A stretch of 64,000 bases of DNA from JASSUD01 sp031963045 (GTDB lineage Bacteria; Pseudomonadota; Gammaproteobacteria; Burkholderiales; Burkholderiaceae): positions 1-64,000 of the forward strand of contig JASSUK010000034.1 of the NCBI GenBank assembly GCA_031963045.1, written 5' to 3'. Position 1 is the stretch's first letter. Every line of letters begins with the position of its first letter. Of the stretch, positions 44,514 through 53,321 are shown one piece after another. The translations under genes and the position numbers were made by a program. The notes beneath the pieces were generated by a model that saw only the letters and a list, made by a program, of their open reading frames with translations, was not told where the DNA came from and did not search any database.

Positions 44514-45233
44514 CTAGTAATTCTGCGCAATAGCATCTAGGCTCCGCCATAAATACCAAGTGGCAACGGTACACCAAGGAGCCCAGTTTGTTGCAATTTC
44601 GCGTACTTCGCTGCGTGTAACGGATTCTCCGCTAAAGTAATTTACACTCACAGCACGTATTAAACCCGCATCATCAAGGGGTAAAACATTAGGGCGACGC
44701 AGATTGAAAATTAAAAACATTTCTGCCGTCCAGCGACCCACTCCACGAATTTGCGTTAAATCTGCAATAACCGCTTCATCTTCCATCTGCGCCCATTCAT
44801 CAAAACGCACAGTCTTGGCATTAAAGTGGCTAGCTAGATCTAAAATATATTCCACTTTTCTTTTTGAAAGCCCACAAGCAGCTAAACGCTCCGATCCCAC
44901 TTCTAAAAACTGGGTGGGATGGAGTTCCACACATGCTCCTGCCACTCGATCCCATACCGTTTGCGCTGCACGCACAGAAATTTGTTGTCCTACAACAGAG
45001 CGCACAAGCGTAACAAAAGGATCGCCTCGACTAATCAAATGGGTAGAGCGATACTGCGGAATTATCTTTTTTAAGATGCGATCATTTTCCATCAACGCTG
45101 CGCTAGCACACTCCCAATAATCGGGCTGCACCTCGATAGGCGTAGAGCAGCTCAGCACTTGCGAAGCGGTATGTACTTCGATACTGCCACCGACTCCACT
45201 AGCTATTAGTGCTGATTTTTGGCCTTTGGCCAT
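44514..45233 (-). CDS. alkA: DNA-3-methyladenine glycosylase II (AlkA-like)
   Basis: 239 aa. Excises alkylated bases. Helix-hairpin-helix IRGVGRWTAEMFLIF followed by the catalytic Asp in NVLPLDDAGLIRAV, of the HhH-GPD superfamily. The AlkA N-terminal TBP-like domain is absent, as in the short AlkA/MagIII-type proteins of Burkholderia; it keeps VGQQISVRAAQTVW. 30 bp after cysS, so probably co-transcribed. Confidence 0.92.
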   Translation of the reverse strand: MAKGQKSALIASGVGGSIEVHTASQVLSCSTPIEVQPDYWECASAALMENDRILKKIIPQYRSTHLISRGDPFVTLVRSVVGQQISVRAAQTVWDRVAGACVELHPTQFLEVGSERLAACGLSKRKVEYILDLASHFNAKTVRFDEWAQMEDEAVIADLTQIRGVGRWTAEMFLIFNLRRPNVLPLDDAGLIRAVSVNYFSGESVTRSEVREIATNWAPWCTVATWYLWRSLDAIAQNY

Positions 45234-45263
45234 ACTGCTCTCCTATACCCTAAAAATAAATGC

Positions 45264-46763
45264 TTACGCACGGCGCCACTCACACCGGCCATCCGGTGCA
45301 TCTTCTAATACGATTCCTGCTTTTAATAACGCATCCCGAATAGCATCTGCTTCTTGAAAACGTCGGGCTTTCCTTGCTTCACTGCGCTGCCTAATACGGG
45401 CTTCAATATCTTCTACACTCAGGCTATGGAGGGCTGCATGCTCTGCTTGAGCATGTATCTGCCTACTTGCTTGTGCAGGATCATGCTGCAAAAAATCCGA
45501 GGGCGAACGTTCTAACAAACCCAATACTTTAGCAAGCCCTTTTAGTTGACGTGCAAGCACGGCATCTGCATGTGTATTGATGACCGTAGCTAAATCAAAT
45601 AACACGGCTACCGCCAAAGGAGTATTAAAATCATCATTGAGTGCTGCACTAAAACGTTGGGCATAGGGCTCAGACCACTCTACTTCCTGCTCATCGGCTG
45701 GCACCTTTTTAAGCGCAGTATATAAGCGCGTTAGCGCCTGACGCGCATCTTCAAGATGCGTGGTACTGTAGTTCAAAGGGCTTCGATAATGCGCACGCAA
45801 GATAAAAAAGCGCACGACTTCTGCATCAAATTGCTCGAGCACTGCACGGATCGTTGCAAAATTATTCAGCGATTTCGACATTTTTTCATTGTCGATCTGC
45901 ACATATCCATTATGCAGCCAGTAATTCACAAACGGCTTATGCTCCCCTAATTCAGCGGGCTTGCTACAAGCTCCTTCGCTTTGAGCAATTTCATTTTCAT
46001 GATGCGGAAATTGCAAATCTTGGCCACCACCGTGAATATCAAAATGAGAGCCCAATAAGGCCCGACTCATTGCAGAGCACTCAATATGCCAGCCAGGGCG
46101 CCCTTCCCCCCATTTTGAAGGCCAACTAGGTGTGGCTTCCTGGGTGGAATGCGCACGCGTACTGGATTCTAAATTATTCTCTGAAGCAGGCTTTGGCACG
46201 GGCTTCCAGAGTACAAAATCTAGTGGGTCATGCTTAGATTCACTCACCGCCACTCGGGCTCCAGCGCGTAGATTATCCAAAGATTTACCGGATAATTTTC
46301 CGTAGCCTACAAACTTGCGCACCGCATAATTCACATCACCTGAGTCGCTTTGATAGACATAGCCATTTTTCTCAAGCGCTTCGATCATTTCTAGCATCTG
46401 CGGTACGAATTCCGTAGCGCGTGGCTCGCTATCTGGGCGCAAAACGCCCAGTGCATCTGCATCTTCATGCATAGCACGAATAAAACGCTCCGTTAGCGCA
46501 AAAACGGGCTCACCATTTTCCTGTGCACGGCGGATGATTTTGTCATCAATATCCGTAATATTGCGCACATACGTCACGCGATAGCCTGAAGCACGTAGCC
46601 AGCGCTGCACGATATCAAATACCACCATCACACGGGCATGCCCCATATGACAATAATCATAGACGGTCATACCGCAGACATACATGCGCACTTCTTTAGG
46701 CACCAGAGGTACAAACACCTCTTTTGTGCGGGTAAGGGTGTTATATAAACGAAGAGAAGACAT
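45264..46763 (-). CDS. cysS: Cysteinyl-tRNA synthetase
   Basis: 499 aa class I synthetase. Zinc/Cys site in YVCGMTVYDYCHMGHARVMV (HIGH motif as HMGH), ITDIDDKI, WHIECSAMSRALLG, GGGQDLQFPHHENEIAQSE and the KMSKSLNNF loop. C-terminal helical anticodon domain with ARKARRFQEADAIRDALLKAG. First gene of cysS-alkA-accA-tilS and divergent from the TPR gene at 46876. Confidence 0.98.
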   Translation of the reverse strand: MSSLRLYNTLTRTKEVFVPLVPKEVRMYVCGMTVYDYCHMGHARVMVVFDIVQRWLRASGYRVTYVRNITDIDDKIIRRAQENGEPVFALTERFIRAMHEDADALGVLRPDSEPRATEFVPQMLEMIEALEKNGYVYQSDSGDVNYAVRKFVGYGKLSGKSLDNLRAGARVAVSESKHDPLDFVLWKPVPKPASENNLESSTRAHSTQEATPSWPSKWGEGRPGWHIECSAMSRALLGSHFDIHGGGQDLQFPHHENEIAQSEGACSKPAELGEHKPFVNYWLHNGYVQIDNEKMSKSLNNFATIRAVLEQFDAEVVRFFILRAHYRSPLNYSTTHLEDARQALTRLYTALKKVPADEQEVEWSEPYAQRFSAALNDDFNTPLAVAVLFDLATVINTHADAVLARQLKGLAKVLGLLERSPSDFLQHDPAQASRQIHAQAEHAALHSLSVEDIEARIRQRSEARKARRFQEADAIRDALLKAGIVLEDAPDGRCEWRRA

Positions 46764-46875
46764 CGCAGAAATACTCTACAAGAAGGCGCCATCGCAGCGC
46801 AACCAATGTGTTAACCTTACATCACCTATTCCGGCGAAAATGGCCGGCGAGTATAGCACTCTTGATTTACTGCTC

Positions 46876-47472
46876 ATGAACCTGCCCAATCGCCTTATTT
46901 TGTTTATTGCTAGTCTGTTTATTTGCCCAGCCTATGCAAACACCCCCTCTGCTGCTGTTTCATCTAATATACATACAGCCTCTTTCGCAAGCGCTCCCGC
47001 GCCTCAAAATGCGCGCACAGATACCATATCTGGGGAACCAGTTGCGCCAGCACATATCCAAAATCAGCATCCAACGGGCTCTACGCATAATGTTCAGGCG
47101 CTTTTTCAACACGCCACCCAATTAGCCCGGGAAGGCCAAGATGACGAAGCTATTGAAGCTTTTCAAAACCTGATTGCGCGCTATCCTGAGTTGCCAGAAT
47201 CTTATAATAATCTCGCAGCGCTTTATGCAAAAAGAGGGCAATATGCCCAGGCTCGCGCCACTTTAGAAACCGCTATTAGCGCGAATCCAAACTACCCTCT
47301 GGCCTACCAAAACCTAGGAACGATATATACACAGCTTGCCATTTTGGCTTACCAGCAAGCCGCGACACGCGATACACACAATCTGCTCTCCAAGCAGCGC
47401 CAACGCGATCTCCAAAAATTACTTCGCAAAAATCAGCCACAACCGGCTAAAAACGTTGAAGCGTTACCCTAG
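46876..47472 (+). CDS. Exported TPR protein
   Basis: 198 aa. MNLPNRLILFIASLFICPAYA is a signal peptide with cleavage after AYA. After a Ser/Pro-rich linker, three TPR motifs: HATQLAREGQDDEAIEAFQ, YNNLAALYAKRGQYAQARA and YQNLGTIYTQLAILAYQQA. Lies between cysS and ppiB as in Burkholderia; likely periplasmic or outer-membrane-attached scaffold. The stop codon TAG lies on the border of a family-2 repeat (47471), so the native C-terminus may have been altered. Starts further upstream lack the signal peptide position. Confidence 0.85.
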   Translation: MNLPNRLILFIASLFICPAYANTPSAAVSSNIHTASFASAPAPQNARTDTISGEPVAPAHIQNQHPTGSTHNVQALFQHATQLAREGQDDEAIEAFQNLIARYPELPESYNNLAALYAKRGQYAQARATLETAISANPNYPLAYQNLGTIYTQLAILAYQQAATRDTHNLLSKQRQRDLQKLLRKNQPQPAKNVEALP

Positions 47473-47614
47473 GGTGTGTCCTCAATTGCTCCAAAGGGCT
47501 CATATTTGGGGGAGCAGAAGCGCGGGGACCGGAACTGTACTTGAGTACAGGGAGGATACTGAGCACCGCACGACCTCAAATATGGGCCCTTTGGAGTAAT
47601 TGAGGACATGCCCT
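47471..47614. repeat. Family-2 repeat at the end of the TPR gene
   Basis: 144 bp with ends AGGGTGTGTCCTCAATTGC and GTAATTGAGGACATGCCCT, GTACTTGAGTAC centre and GAGCACCGCACGACC. It overlaps the TPR gene stop and ends 31 bp before ppiB. Confidence 0.8.
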
Positions 47615-47644
47615 AATTTTTCCCAACCTTACTTAGGAGTTTTT

Positions 47645-48139
47645 ATGATCGAACTGCATACTTCTTTTGGCGTGATTCAACTTGAACTGGATGCTGAAAA
47701 AGCCCCTAAAACAGTGGAAAATTTCTTGAACTATGTAAAAAGCGGTCACTATGACAAGACCATTTTTCATCGGGTTATTCCAGGCTTCATGATTCAAGGT
47801 GGAGGCTTCACAGAAGATATGGAGCAAAAATCTACCCAAGCTACCATTGAAAACGAAGCCAATAATGGCCTTAAAAATGTACGCGGCAGTATTGCAATGG
47901 CTCGCACCAATGCACCTCATTCCGCCAGTGCGCAATTTTTTATCAATCTGTCTGACAACGACTTCTTAAACTTTTCTGCACCTACGGTACAAGGTTGGGG
48001 ATATTGCGTCTTTGGGCGTGTGGTGTCTGGTTTAGAAGTAATGGATAAAATTGCTGCAGTGAAAACTGGCACAAACGGGTATCACCAAGATGTGCCCGTA
48101 GAAGCCGTTCTGATTGAAAAAGCAGTCGTTACTGCGTAA
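47645..48139 (+). CDS. ppiB: Peptidyl-prolyl cis-trans isomerase B (cyclophilin)
   Basis: 164 aa cytosolic cyclophilin. FHRVIPGFMIQGGGFT (catalytic Arg), IAMARTNAPHSASAQFFINL and FGRVVSGLEVMDKI are the active-site motifs. TTAGGAGTTTTT precedes the ATG at 47645. No signal peptide, so the B (cytoplasmic) type; the periplasmic ppiA usually next to it in Burkholderia is not here. Confidence 0.96.
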   Translation: MIELHTSFGVIQLELDAEKAPKTVENFLNYVKSGHYDKTIFHRVIPGFMIQGGGFTEDMEQKSTQATIENEANNGLKNVRGSIAMARTNAPHSASAQFFINLSDNDFLNFSAPTVQGWGYCVFGRVVSGLEVMDKIAAVKTGTNGYHQDVPVEAVLIEKAVVTA

Positions 48140-48244
48140 GCATTTTTATAGCCAACCATCACGATTCGCTTAACAAGCCTAACTTTTAGCGAATCGTATG
48201 GCGCACAGAGACTGAAGCACTTGCGACTACAGCTGAGCTGGAAT

Positions 48245-49099
48245 ATGACTTCAAAGCCCTCTGATTTTCTCCAAACCCCATTTTCCTCAGGGCCGGTGTA
48301 TTTTATTTCTGATCTACATCTATGCCCTTCTATGCCCAAAACAGCTGCTGCATTTGAGCATTTTATGCAGCACACCACACGAGATGCGAGCGCTGTTTTT
48401 ATTTTGGGCGATCTGTTTGAGTTCTGGGTAGGCGATGGAATGGTCGAACAGCCTTTTATAAAACGCATGCTGTCTTGTATGAGAGATCCAAACACAACGG
48501 TACCACCTCACCCAGATACCTCCACACGCGCCCTCTATATCCTGCACGGAAACCGAGATTTTCTGCTAGGACCTCGCTTCGCTGCGCTTGCCGGCGCGCA
48601 ATTATTACCCGACCCTTTTATTCTTGAGGCCTATGGCCTGCGCATCGCACTCTCACACGGCGATCATTTATGCACAGCCGATCGTTCCTACCAACGCTTT
48701 AGGCGCATAGTCCGCAACCCGCTTATTCAACGCTTTTTTCTTGCTTGGCCACTCAGCTGGAGGCTAGGCCTAGCAAACTGGATTCGCGCGCAAAGCGATA
48801 AGGCTCGCCATACCTCTCATCCACACTCAAAACATTTGCCATCCGCTGCAAGTACACAAAAATGCCCATCAGCAGTGGATCCCAAAGACGTCACCCCCCA
48901 AGCTGTTGCAGCACTGTTCGCGCAAACACACACCCATATACTCATTCATGGACATACACACCGTCCGGCTCATCATATGGATAACCATACGCATCGCTGG
49001 GTATTAAGCGATTGGGATCTAGAAGATGCTACGCATAAAAAACGCGGTGGTTATTTACGACTAGATGAAAAAGGTATCGAGGCGATATCGGTATATTAG
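48245..49099 (+). CDS. lpxH: UDP-2,3-diacylglucosamine diphosphatase
   Basis: About 284 aa. Makes lipid X in lipid A synthesis at the inner membrane. Metallophosphoesterase motifs: YFISDLHL, ILGDLFEFWVGD, LHGNRDFLLG, LSHGDHL and ILIHGHTHRPAHH. An insert of ~40 polar residues (SHPHSKHLPSAAS) before the last motif is longer than in E. coli. Shows the organism makes lipopolysaccharide. Start could also be 48221. Confidence 0.93.
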   Translation: MTSKPSDFLQTPFSSGPVYFISDLHLCPSMPKTAAAFEHFMQHTTRDASAVFILGDLFEFWVGDGMVEQPFIKRMLSCMRDPNTTVPPHPDTSTRALYILHGNRDFLLGPRFAALAGAQLLPDPFILEAYGLRIALSHGDHLCTADRSYQRFRRIVRNPLIQRFFLAWPLSWRLGLANWIRAQSDKARHTSHPHSKHLPSAASTQKCPSAVDPKDVTPQAVAALFAQTHTHILIHGHTHRPAHHMDNHTHRWVLSDWDLEDATHKKRGGYLRLDEKGIEAISVY

Positions 49100-49130
49100 C
49101 CTCAGCTCGGGCATACGCCCAAAAATGACA

Positions 49131-49167
49131 GAGCCCCGTTTCTTCATAGAGAACACGGGGCTCTGCG
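49131..49167. terminator. Hairpin after lpxH
   Basis: CAGAGCCCCGT-TTCT and GAGAACACGGGGCTCTG with a short loop. No T-run follows on the plus strand. The rest of the gap to 49408 is AT-rich and empty of genes. Confidence 0.5.
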
Positions 49168-49408
49168 CTATACACAGACAGGTTGCCACTCAAAAACAAA
49201 ACTAAATTAGATAAAAATATCTCGTTATGTTTACAATTTAACTTGTGTGGTTTAATATTTAATCTAGATGCGTTAGATTACTTGGAGAGGAAAAAACATA
49301 GTTTCTTCTAAGTAAGAAGCTGATCTATTAAGCATTACATCCATGCGGCAGGGCAAATAAATCTTGCTGGAATGCCATTTATGCACTTTATTCTTCCACA
49401 TAAACCCA

Positions 49409-50317
49409 ATGAGCAATATCTCAAAGCCACACGATTCTCTCTTTAAAGATTTCCTCAGCGACATCGAGATTGCCCGTCATTTTTTGGAAATACACCTTCC
49501 AAAAGAACTTCAGCAGCAGTGTGATCTATCAACACTAGAGCTACAAAATGGCTCATTTATTGGCAATGAGCTAAAACAGCGCTTCACCGATATTTTGTAC
49601 CGCGTAAAGTGCAGAAACAAGGACGCTTATCTGTACATGCTCATCGAGCACCAAAGCGATGCTGAACGTATGCTCCCATTACGGGTTTTTCGTTATGAAA
49701 TCGACGTCATGCAGGGGCATCTAGACAAAGGACATGATGAGCTACCCGAAGTCACCTCTTTGATCTTTTATCGAGGGAAGACGAGTCCTTATCCTTATTC
49801 TGCAGATATATTGGATTATTTTGAACATCCAGGCAAAAAAAGAAGAGGAGATTTTCCAAAAATACCTACTATTATTGATGTGAGCGCAATTCCTGATGAA
49901 GAAATCCGAACACACGGCAGCATTGCACTACTGGAGACTCTACAGAAATATATAAAAGTGAAAGACTTGCGCGATTTCGCCCAGGATATCGTCACAGAAT
50001 TAGAGCACTATCCTTTATCAAATGACCGAAAAAAGAGAGTGTTTTATTACATGTTAAATGAAGGGAATTGCGCAGACTTCGATCAATTTTATAAAATGAT
50101 TTATCAATACAGTTCAAAAATCGGGGAGGATATGATGAACGTTGCACAGCAGCTTAGGCAAGAAGGGATACAGCAAGAGAAATTTGTAATATTAAGCAAG
50201 ATGTTAGAAGAAGGTTTACCAGCAGAGCTGATTACTAAAATTACAGGGCTCCAGCAAGAAAATTTTAATGCGCTAATAAAAAATTTGAAGCTCAAACCAA
50301 AACTTACCTTTTATTAG
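49409..50317 (+). CDS. Rpn-family recombination-promoting nuclease (PD-(D/E)XK)
   Basis: 302 aa. N-terminal MSNISKPHDSLFKDFLSD and IARHFLEIHLP are the hallmark of the Rpn/transposase_31 group. Nuclease core: RFTDILYRVKCRNKDAYLYM then LIEHQSDAERMLPLRVFRYE (D...EHQ). Rpn proteins in E. coli are DNA endonucleases that raise recombination, and some act in phage defence. C-terminal 60 residues are a coiled coil (QQLRQEGIQQEKF), as usual. Start 49409 fits the family; the frame is open earlier. No partner gene or inverted repeats. Confidence 0.92.
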   Translation: MSNISKPHDSLFKDFLSDIEIARHFLEIHLPKELQQQCDLSTLELQNGSFIGNELKQRFTDILYRVKCRNKDAYLYMLIEHQSDAERMLPLRVFRYEIDVMQGHLDKGHDELPEVTSLIFYRGKTSPYPYSADILDYFEHPGKKRRGDFPKIPTIIDVSAIPDEEIRTHGSIALLETLQKYIKVKDLRDFAQDIVTELEHYPLSNDRKKRVFYYMLNEGNCADFDQFYKMIYQYSSKIGEDMMNVAQQLRQEGIQQEKFVILSKMLEEGLPAELITKITGLQQENFNALIKNLKLKPKLTFY

Positions 50318-50390
50318 CCACTTTTTTGCACTGGCGGCGATCCAACTTTCATACAAAAAGAAATTTTACGTCCTCAGAAAATTCATAACG

Positions 50391-50558
50391 TGTAGGTTGA
50401 GGTGAGGTACGAACCCCAACATGCAAACCACCGTCCTTTTAAAAGCTGCATGTACAGGCCAAAAAGCGATGATTAAAGGTAAGTGGTATGCGTGTTGGGG
50501 TTCCTTCGTCACCACCAACCTACCGTTCTACATGGCGCGTAGGTTGGTGGTGACGTTG
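50391..50558. repeat. Family-1 repeat with an extra arm
   Basis: GTAGGTTGAGGTGAGGTACGAACCCCAACATGC ... GTTGGGGTTCC..CACCACCAACCTACC (to 50524), then GCGCGTAGGTTGGTGGTGACG to 50558. Fills the gap between the Rpn gene and trmJ. Confidence 0.7.
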
Positions 50559-50623
50559 TAAAGATATAAGATGCTGGAAGCTGCATATGACCATCTCAAG
50601 CAATCTTGAGAAAAATGGGCCAA

Positions 50624-51469
50624 TTAACCCTCACTCCCCACCTTACGCAAAATATGTTTAGCTATACCGCGCAAAATATTGAGTTCTTCCCGCTCTAGTT
50701 GTGTACGAGAAAAAAGCTGACGCAAACGTGGCATAAGCTTTTTTGGAGCTGCTGGGTCTAAGAAATCAATGGCTATCAACGCACGTTCTAGATGCGCAAA
50801 AAGCGCTTCGATATCTTCCCCGGTAGCAAGACTTATACCTTGGGTCTGCTCACTTTGGCTCTGAGGCACCATAGCATCCACCGCTCGTTTTTCTTGTATA
50901 ACGGGATGAGGTGTTTCGAGGCTAAGGGCTTGCTTGTGATCTATGCTTTCCAAGAAAGCCATACGCCATTCGTAAGCAATCACCTGCACCGCCTGTGCTA
51001 AATTGAGAGAGCTATACACAGAGCTAGTTGGAATATGCAATAGTGCGCTGCAAAGTTGGATATGCGTATTGAGTAAACCTGTGCGCTCATTACCGAATAC
51101 ACAGGCTACACATGCTCCTGCATGGCTTAATTGCTGTGCATAACGTGCTGCTTCTCTCAAAGGCTTCACAGGGGGGCTGTATTCACGAGGTCTAGCAGAT
51201 AAGGCCAATGAATACTGCACATCTTGCAAAGCAAGCTCTAGGGACGGCACAATGACGGCATTCTTCAATACATCTTCTGCTCCACAGGCCATTGCAATAG
51301 CCTGTTCTGCGGTTTTTACACCCGCATCCCGAGGATTAACGAGAACTAGCTGCGTCAACCCCATGGTTTTCATTGCTCTAGCGGCTGCTCCTACATTACC
51401 TAAATGGCTGGGTTCTACCAAAATGCAGCGCAGGGCTGGCCCGTCATTTTCTGTCGACAAATCTTGCAT
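50624..51469 (-). CDS. trmJ: tRNA (cytidine/uridine-2'-O-)-methyltransferase TrmJ
   Basis: 281 aa SPOUT methylase of position 32 in tRNAs. Motif CILVEPSHLGNVGAAARAMK, then VFGNERTGLLN (motif 2) and IPTSSVYSSLNLAQAVQVIAYE (motif 3). C-terminal helical extension for dimer/tRNA contact (FLDPAAPKKLMPRLRQLFSR). Divergent from suhB, a conserved pairing. Confidence 0.95.
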   Translation of the reverse strand: MQDLSTENDGPALRCILVEPSHLGNVGAAARAMKTMGLTQLVLVNPRDAGVKTAEQAIAMACGAEDVLKNAVIVPSLELALQDVQYSLALSARPREYSPPVKPLREAARYAQQLSHAGACVACVFGNERTGLLNTHIQLCSALLHIPTSSVYSSLNLAQAVQVIAYEWRMAFLESIDHKQALSLETPHPVIQEKRAVDAMVPQSQSEQTQGISLATGEDIEALFAHLERALIAIDFLDPAAPKKLMPRLRQLFSRTQLEREELNILRGIAKHILRKVGSEG

Positions 51470-51529
51470 GAATGATATCCCTTGCTTCAGTACTACTTTA
51501 TGATTACGTATGTTGGATCAGGTACGAGC

Positions 51530-51557
51530 AAAAAGAGGGCCGTTAGGCCCTCTTTTT
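51530..51557. terminator. Perfect bidirectional terminator-like hairpin
   Basis: AAAAAGAGGGCC-GTTA-GGCCCTCTTTTT, a perfect 12-bp stem. It lies in the 214-bp gap between divergent trmJ and suhB, where a terminator is not expected. Confidence 0.6.
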
Positions 51558-51683
51558 CATCTTTTTGCACACTTTATTGTTAGATAACTTAAAAAACGCT
51601 CAAAGCCCAAATGGGTTCGAATAGCCCATTTTAAAGCTGCCAAGCCTGCAGCCTATGTTTCGCTGAATAAAAAAGGATTTCCC

Positions 51684-52487
51684 ATGCATCATCCCATGCT
51701 CAATATTGCAGTCCGCGCAGCACGACGCGCTAGTCAAATTATCAACCGTGCATCGCTCGATATCAAAGGTATCGAAATACATGCAAAACAACGCCGTGAT
51801 TTTGTCACAGATATCGACAAAGCCTCAGAAGCTGCAATTATTGAGACCATACTTTCAGCCTACCCAGATCATTCCATTTTGGCCGAAGAGTCAGGACAAT
51901 CTGAGCAAAAATCAGACTATCAATGGATTATTGACCCATTAGACGGTACACATAACTTCATTCACGGCTTCCCTTATTATTGCGTCTCTATTGCCTTACT
52001 GTACAAAGGCGTTGTGACACAAGCAGTAATTCACGATCCGAATCGAGACGATATTTTTACCGCATCTAAAGGAGGCGGCGCTTTTTTAAACGATCGTCGT
52101 ATTCGTGTTGGGCAACGTGATCATTTATCTGATGGGCTAATAGGGACAGGTTTTCCATTTCGCAAAGATCGCGACCTTGAGCCTTACTTGCAACTCTTTG
52201 GCCAGATGACACGCTCTTGCACTGCGCTACGCCGCCCAGGTGCTGCAGCACTCAATCTTGCCAATGTAGCAGCAGGCCGATTAGATGGATATTTTGAGCA
52301 AGGTCTTTATAGCTGGGATATAGCTGCAGGCAGCCTGCTGGTCGCAGAAGCGGGCGGTATGGTCGCAGACTATACGGGAGAATCCGATTTTCTGAAATAT
52401 GGAGAAATCGTGGCAGGCAATGTGAAACTCTCTGCGCAGATGATCCCTATTCTGAAGCCCTATAGCCGTATAGAAGCCATAAAGTAG
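51684..52487 (+). CDS. suhB: Inositol monophosphatase family protein SuhB
   Basis: 267 aa Li-sensitive phosphatase; in E. coli SuhB also joins the rRNA antitermination complex. Metal site: HSILAEESGQ, WIIDPLDGTHNFIHGFPYY, and YSWDIAAGSLLVAEAGG. RBS AAAAGGATTTCCC. Convergent with pgsA. Confidence 0.96.
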   Translation: MHHPMLNIAVRAARRASQIINRASLDIKGIEIHAKQRRDFVTDIDKASEAAIIETILSAYPDHSILAEESGQSEQKSDYQWIIDPLDGTHNFIHGFPYYCVSIALLYKGVVTQAVIHDPNRDDIFTASKGGGAFLNDRRIRVGQRDHLSDGLIGTGFPFRKDRDLEPYLQLFGQMTRSCTALRRPGAAALNLANVAAGRLDGYFEQGLYSWDIAAGSLLVAEAGGMVADYTGESDFLKYGEIVAGNVKLSAQMIPILKPYSRIEAIK

Positions 52488-52498
52488 GCCTTAAATGT

Positions 52499-52542
52499 GA
52501 AAGTAGGCGTGGAGTAAACAATCCACTCCAACGCCTGCTTTC
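52499..52542. terminator. Hairpin between convergent suhB and pgsA
   Basis: GAAAGTAGGCGTGGAGT and ACTCCAACGCCTGCTTTC, one bulge, ~8-nt loop. No T-run; may work with Rho or as a two-way stop. Confidence 0.5.
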
Positions 52543-52563
52543 AAACAATTACGTAGATAACTA

Positions 52564-53199
52564 TTAACTGAGCGCTACGCGCTGGCGAATTTGTGGCCAA
52601 GCCAAGCGCATGTAATAAAACATCGACCAGATTGTGAGCACTGCTGCAAAGTAAAGCAGTAAGGTGCCCCAGAGTGGCGTATTACATATAAAACCCATTG
52701 GCAACTGCGCGCCCAATACCGAAAAATACTTCGCAGGCCAACCCACCGTGAGCGGGCCATAAAAAAGCAACATGGGAATAGCGCCCATCTGGCATGCTGT
52801 TTTAATTTTGCCTAATGAATTCACCGCAATACTTTTGCTCGCACCTATTTGTGCCATCCATTCACGCAGCGCTGAAATCGCAATTTCACGCCCCACAATC
52901 ACTAATGCCACTGCCGCATTCAAACGCGCAAGCTCTACCAAAATAAGCAGTGCAGCCGTCACCATCAATTTATCTGCCACTGGATCTAAAAATGCGCCGA
53001 ATGCAGAAGTTTGATTTAACCTCCGGGCTAAAAAACCATCAAACCAGTCTGTTAAAGCCGCCAAAATAAATATAACAGCAGACACTAAATTTTTATCTGC
53101 AAGAGACAGCTGTGCCTCTGGCCAATAAAAAATGCCAATAATGAGCGGAATTAAAATGATTCGCAGCCACGTCAGGGAAATGGGCAAATTAAATGGCAT
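52564..53199 (-). CDS. pgsA: CDP-diacylglycerol-glycerol-3-phosphate 3-phosphatidyltransferase
   Basis: 211 aa inner-membrane enzyme making phosphatidylglycerophosphate. CDP-alcohol phosphotransferase motif DWFDGFLARRLNQTSAFGAFLDPVADK has all conserved Asp/Gly residues (D..DG..AR.....G...D...D). Four or more membrane spans, ending LYFAAVLTIWSMFYYMRL. Follows uvrC by 122 bp on the same strand, the usual pair. Confidence 0.96.
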   Translation of the reverse strand: MPFNLPISLTWLRIILIPLIIGIFYWPEAQLSLADKNLVSAVIFILAALTDWFDGFLARRLNQTSAFGAFLDPVADKLMVTAALLILVELARLNAAVALVIVGREIAISALREWMAQIGASKSIAVNSLGKIKTACQMGAIPMLLFYGPLTVGWPAKYFSVLGAQLPMGFICNTPLWGTLLLYFAAVLTIWSMFYYMRLAWPQIRQRVALS

Positions 53200-53321
53200 C
53201 GGTATCGGCCTTAAACCTCAAGCAATTCTGAATAAAAAATACAAAAAAACAGCATTTTGCCGACCAGAGCTTCGCAATACAACCCACATCTTCGTTGTTT
53301 TAGTCTGATTTATCTCTGGTC

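Noticed and set aside
49409..50317. Rpn gene as an active transposon
   Set aside because: It encodes a nuclease of the transposase_31/Rpn group but no terminal repeats or target duplications are visible; called as a gene only.
51600..51660. GGGTTCGAATAGCCC resembling a tRNA T arm
   Set aside because: No acceptor, D or anticodon arm fits around it; it is just a short inverted repeat near suhB.
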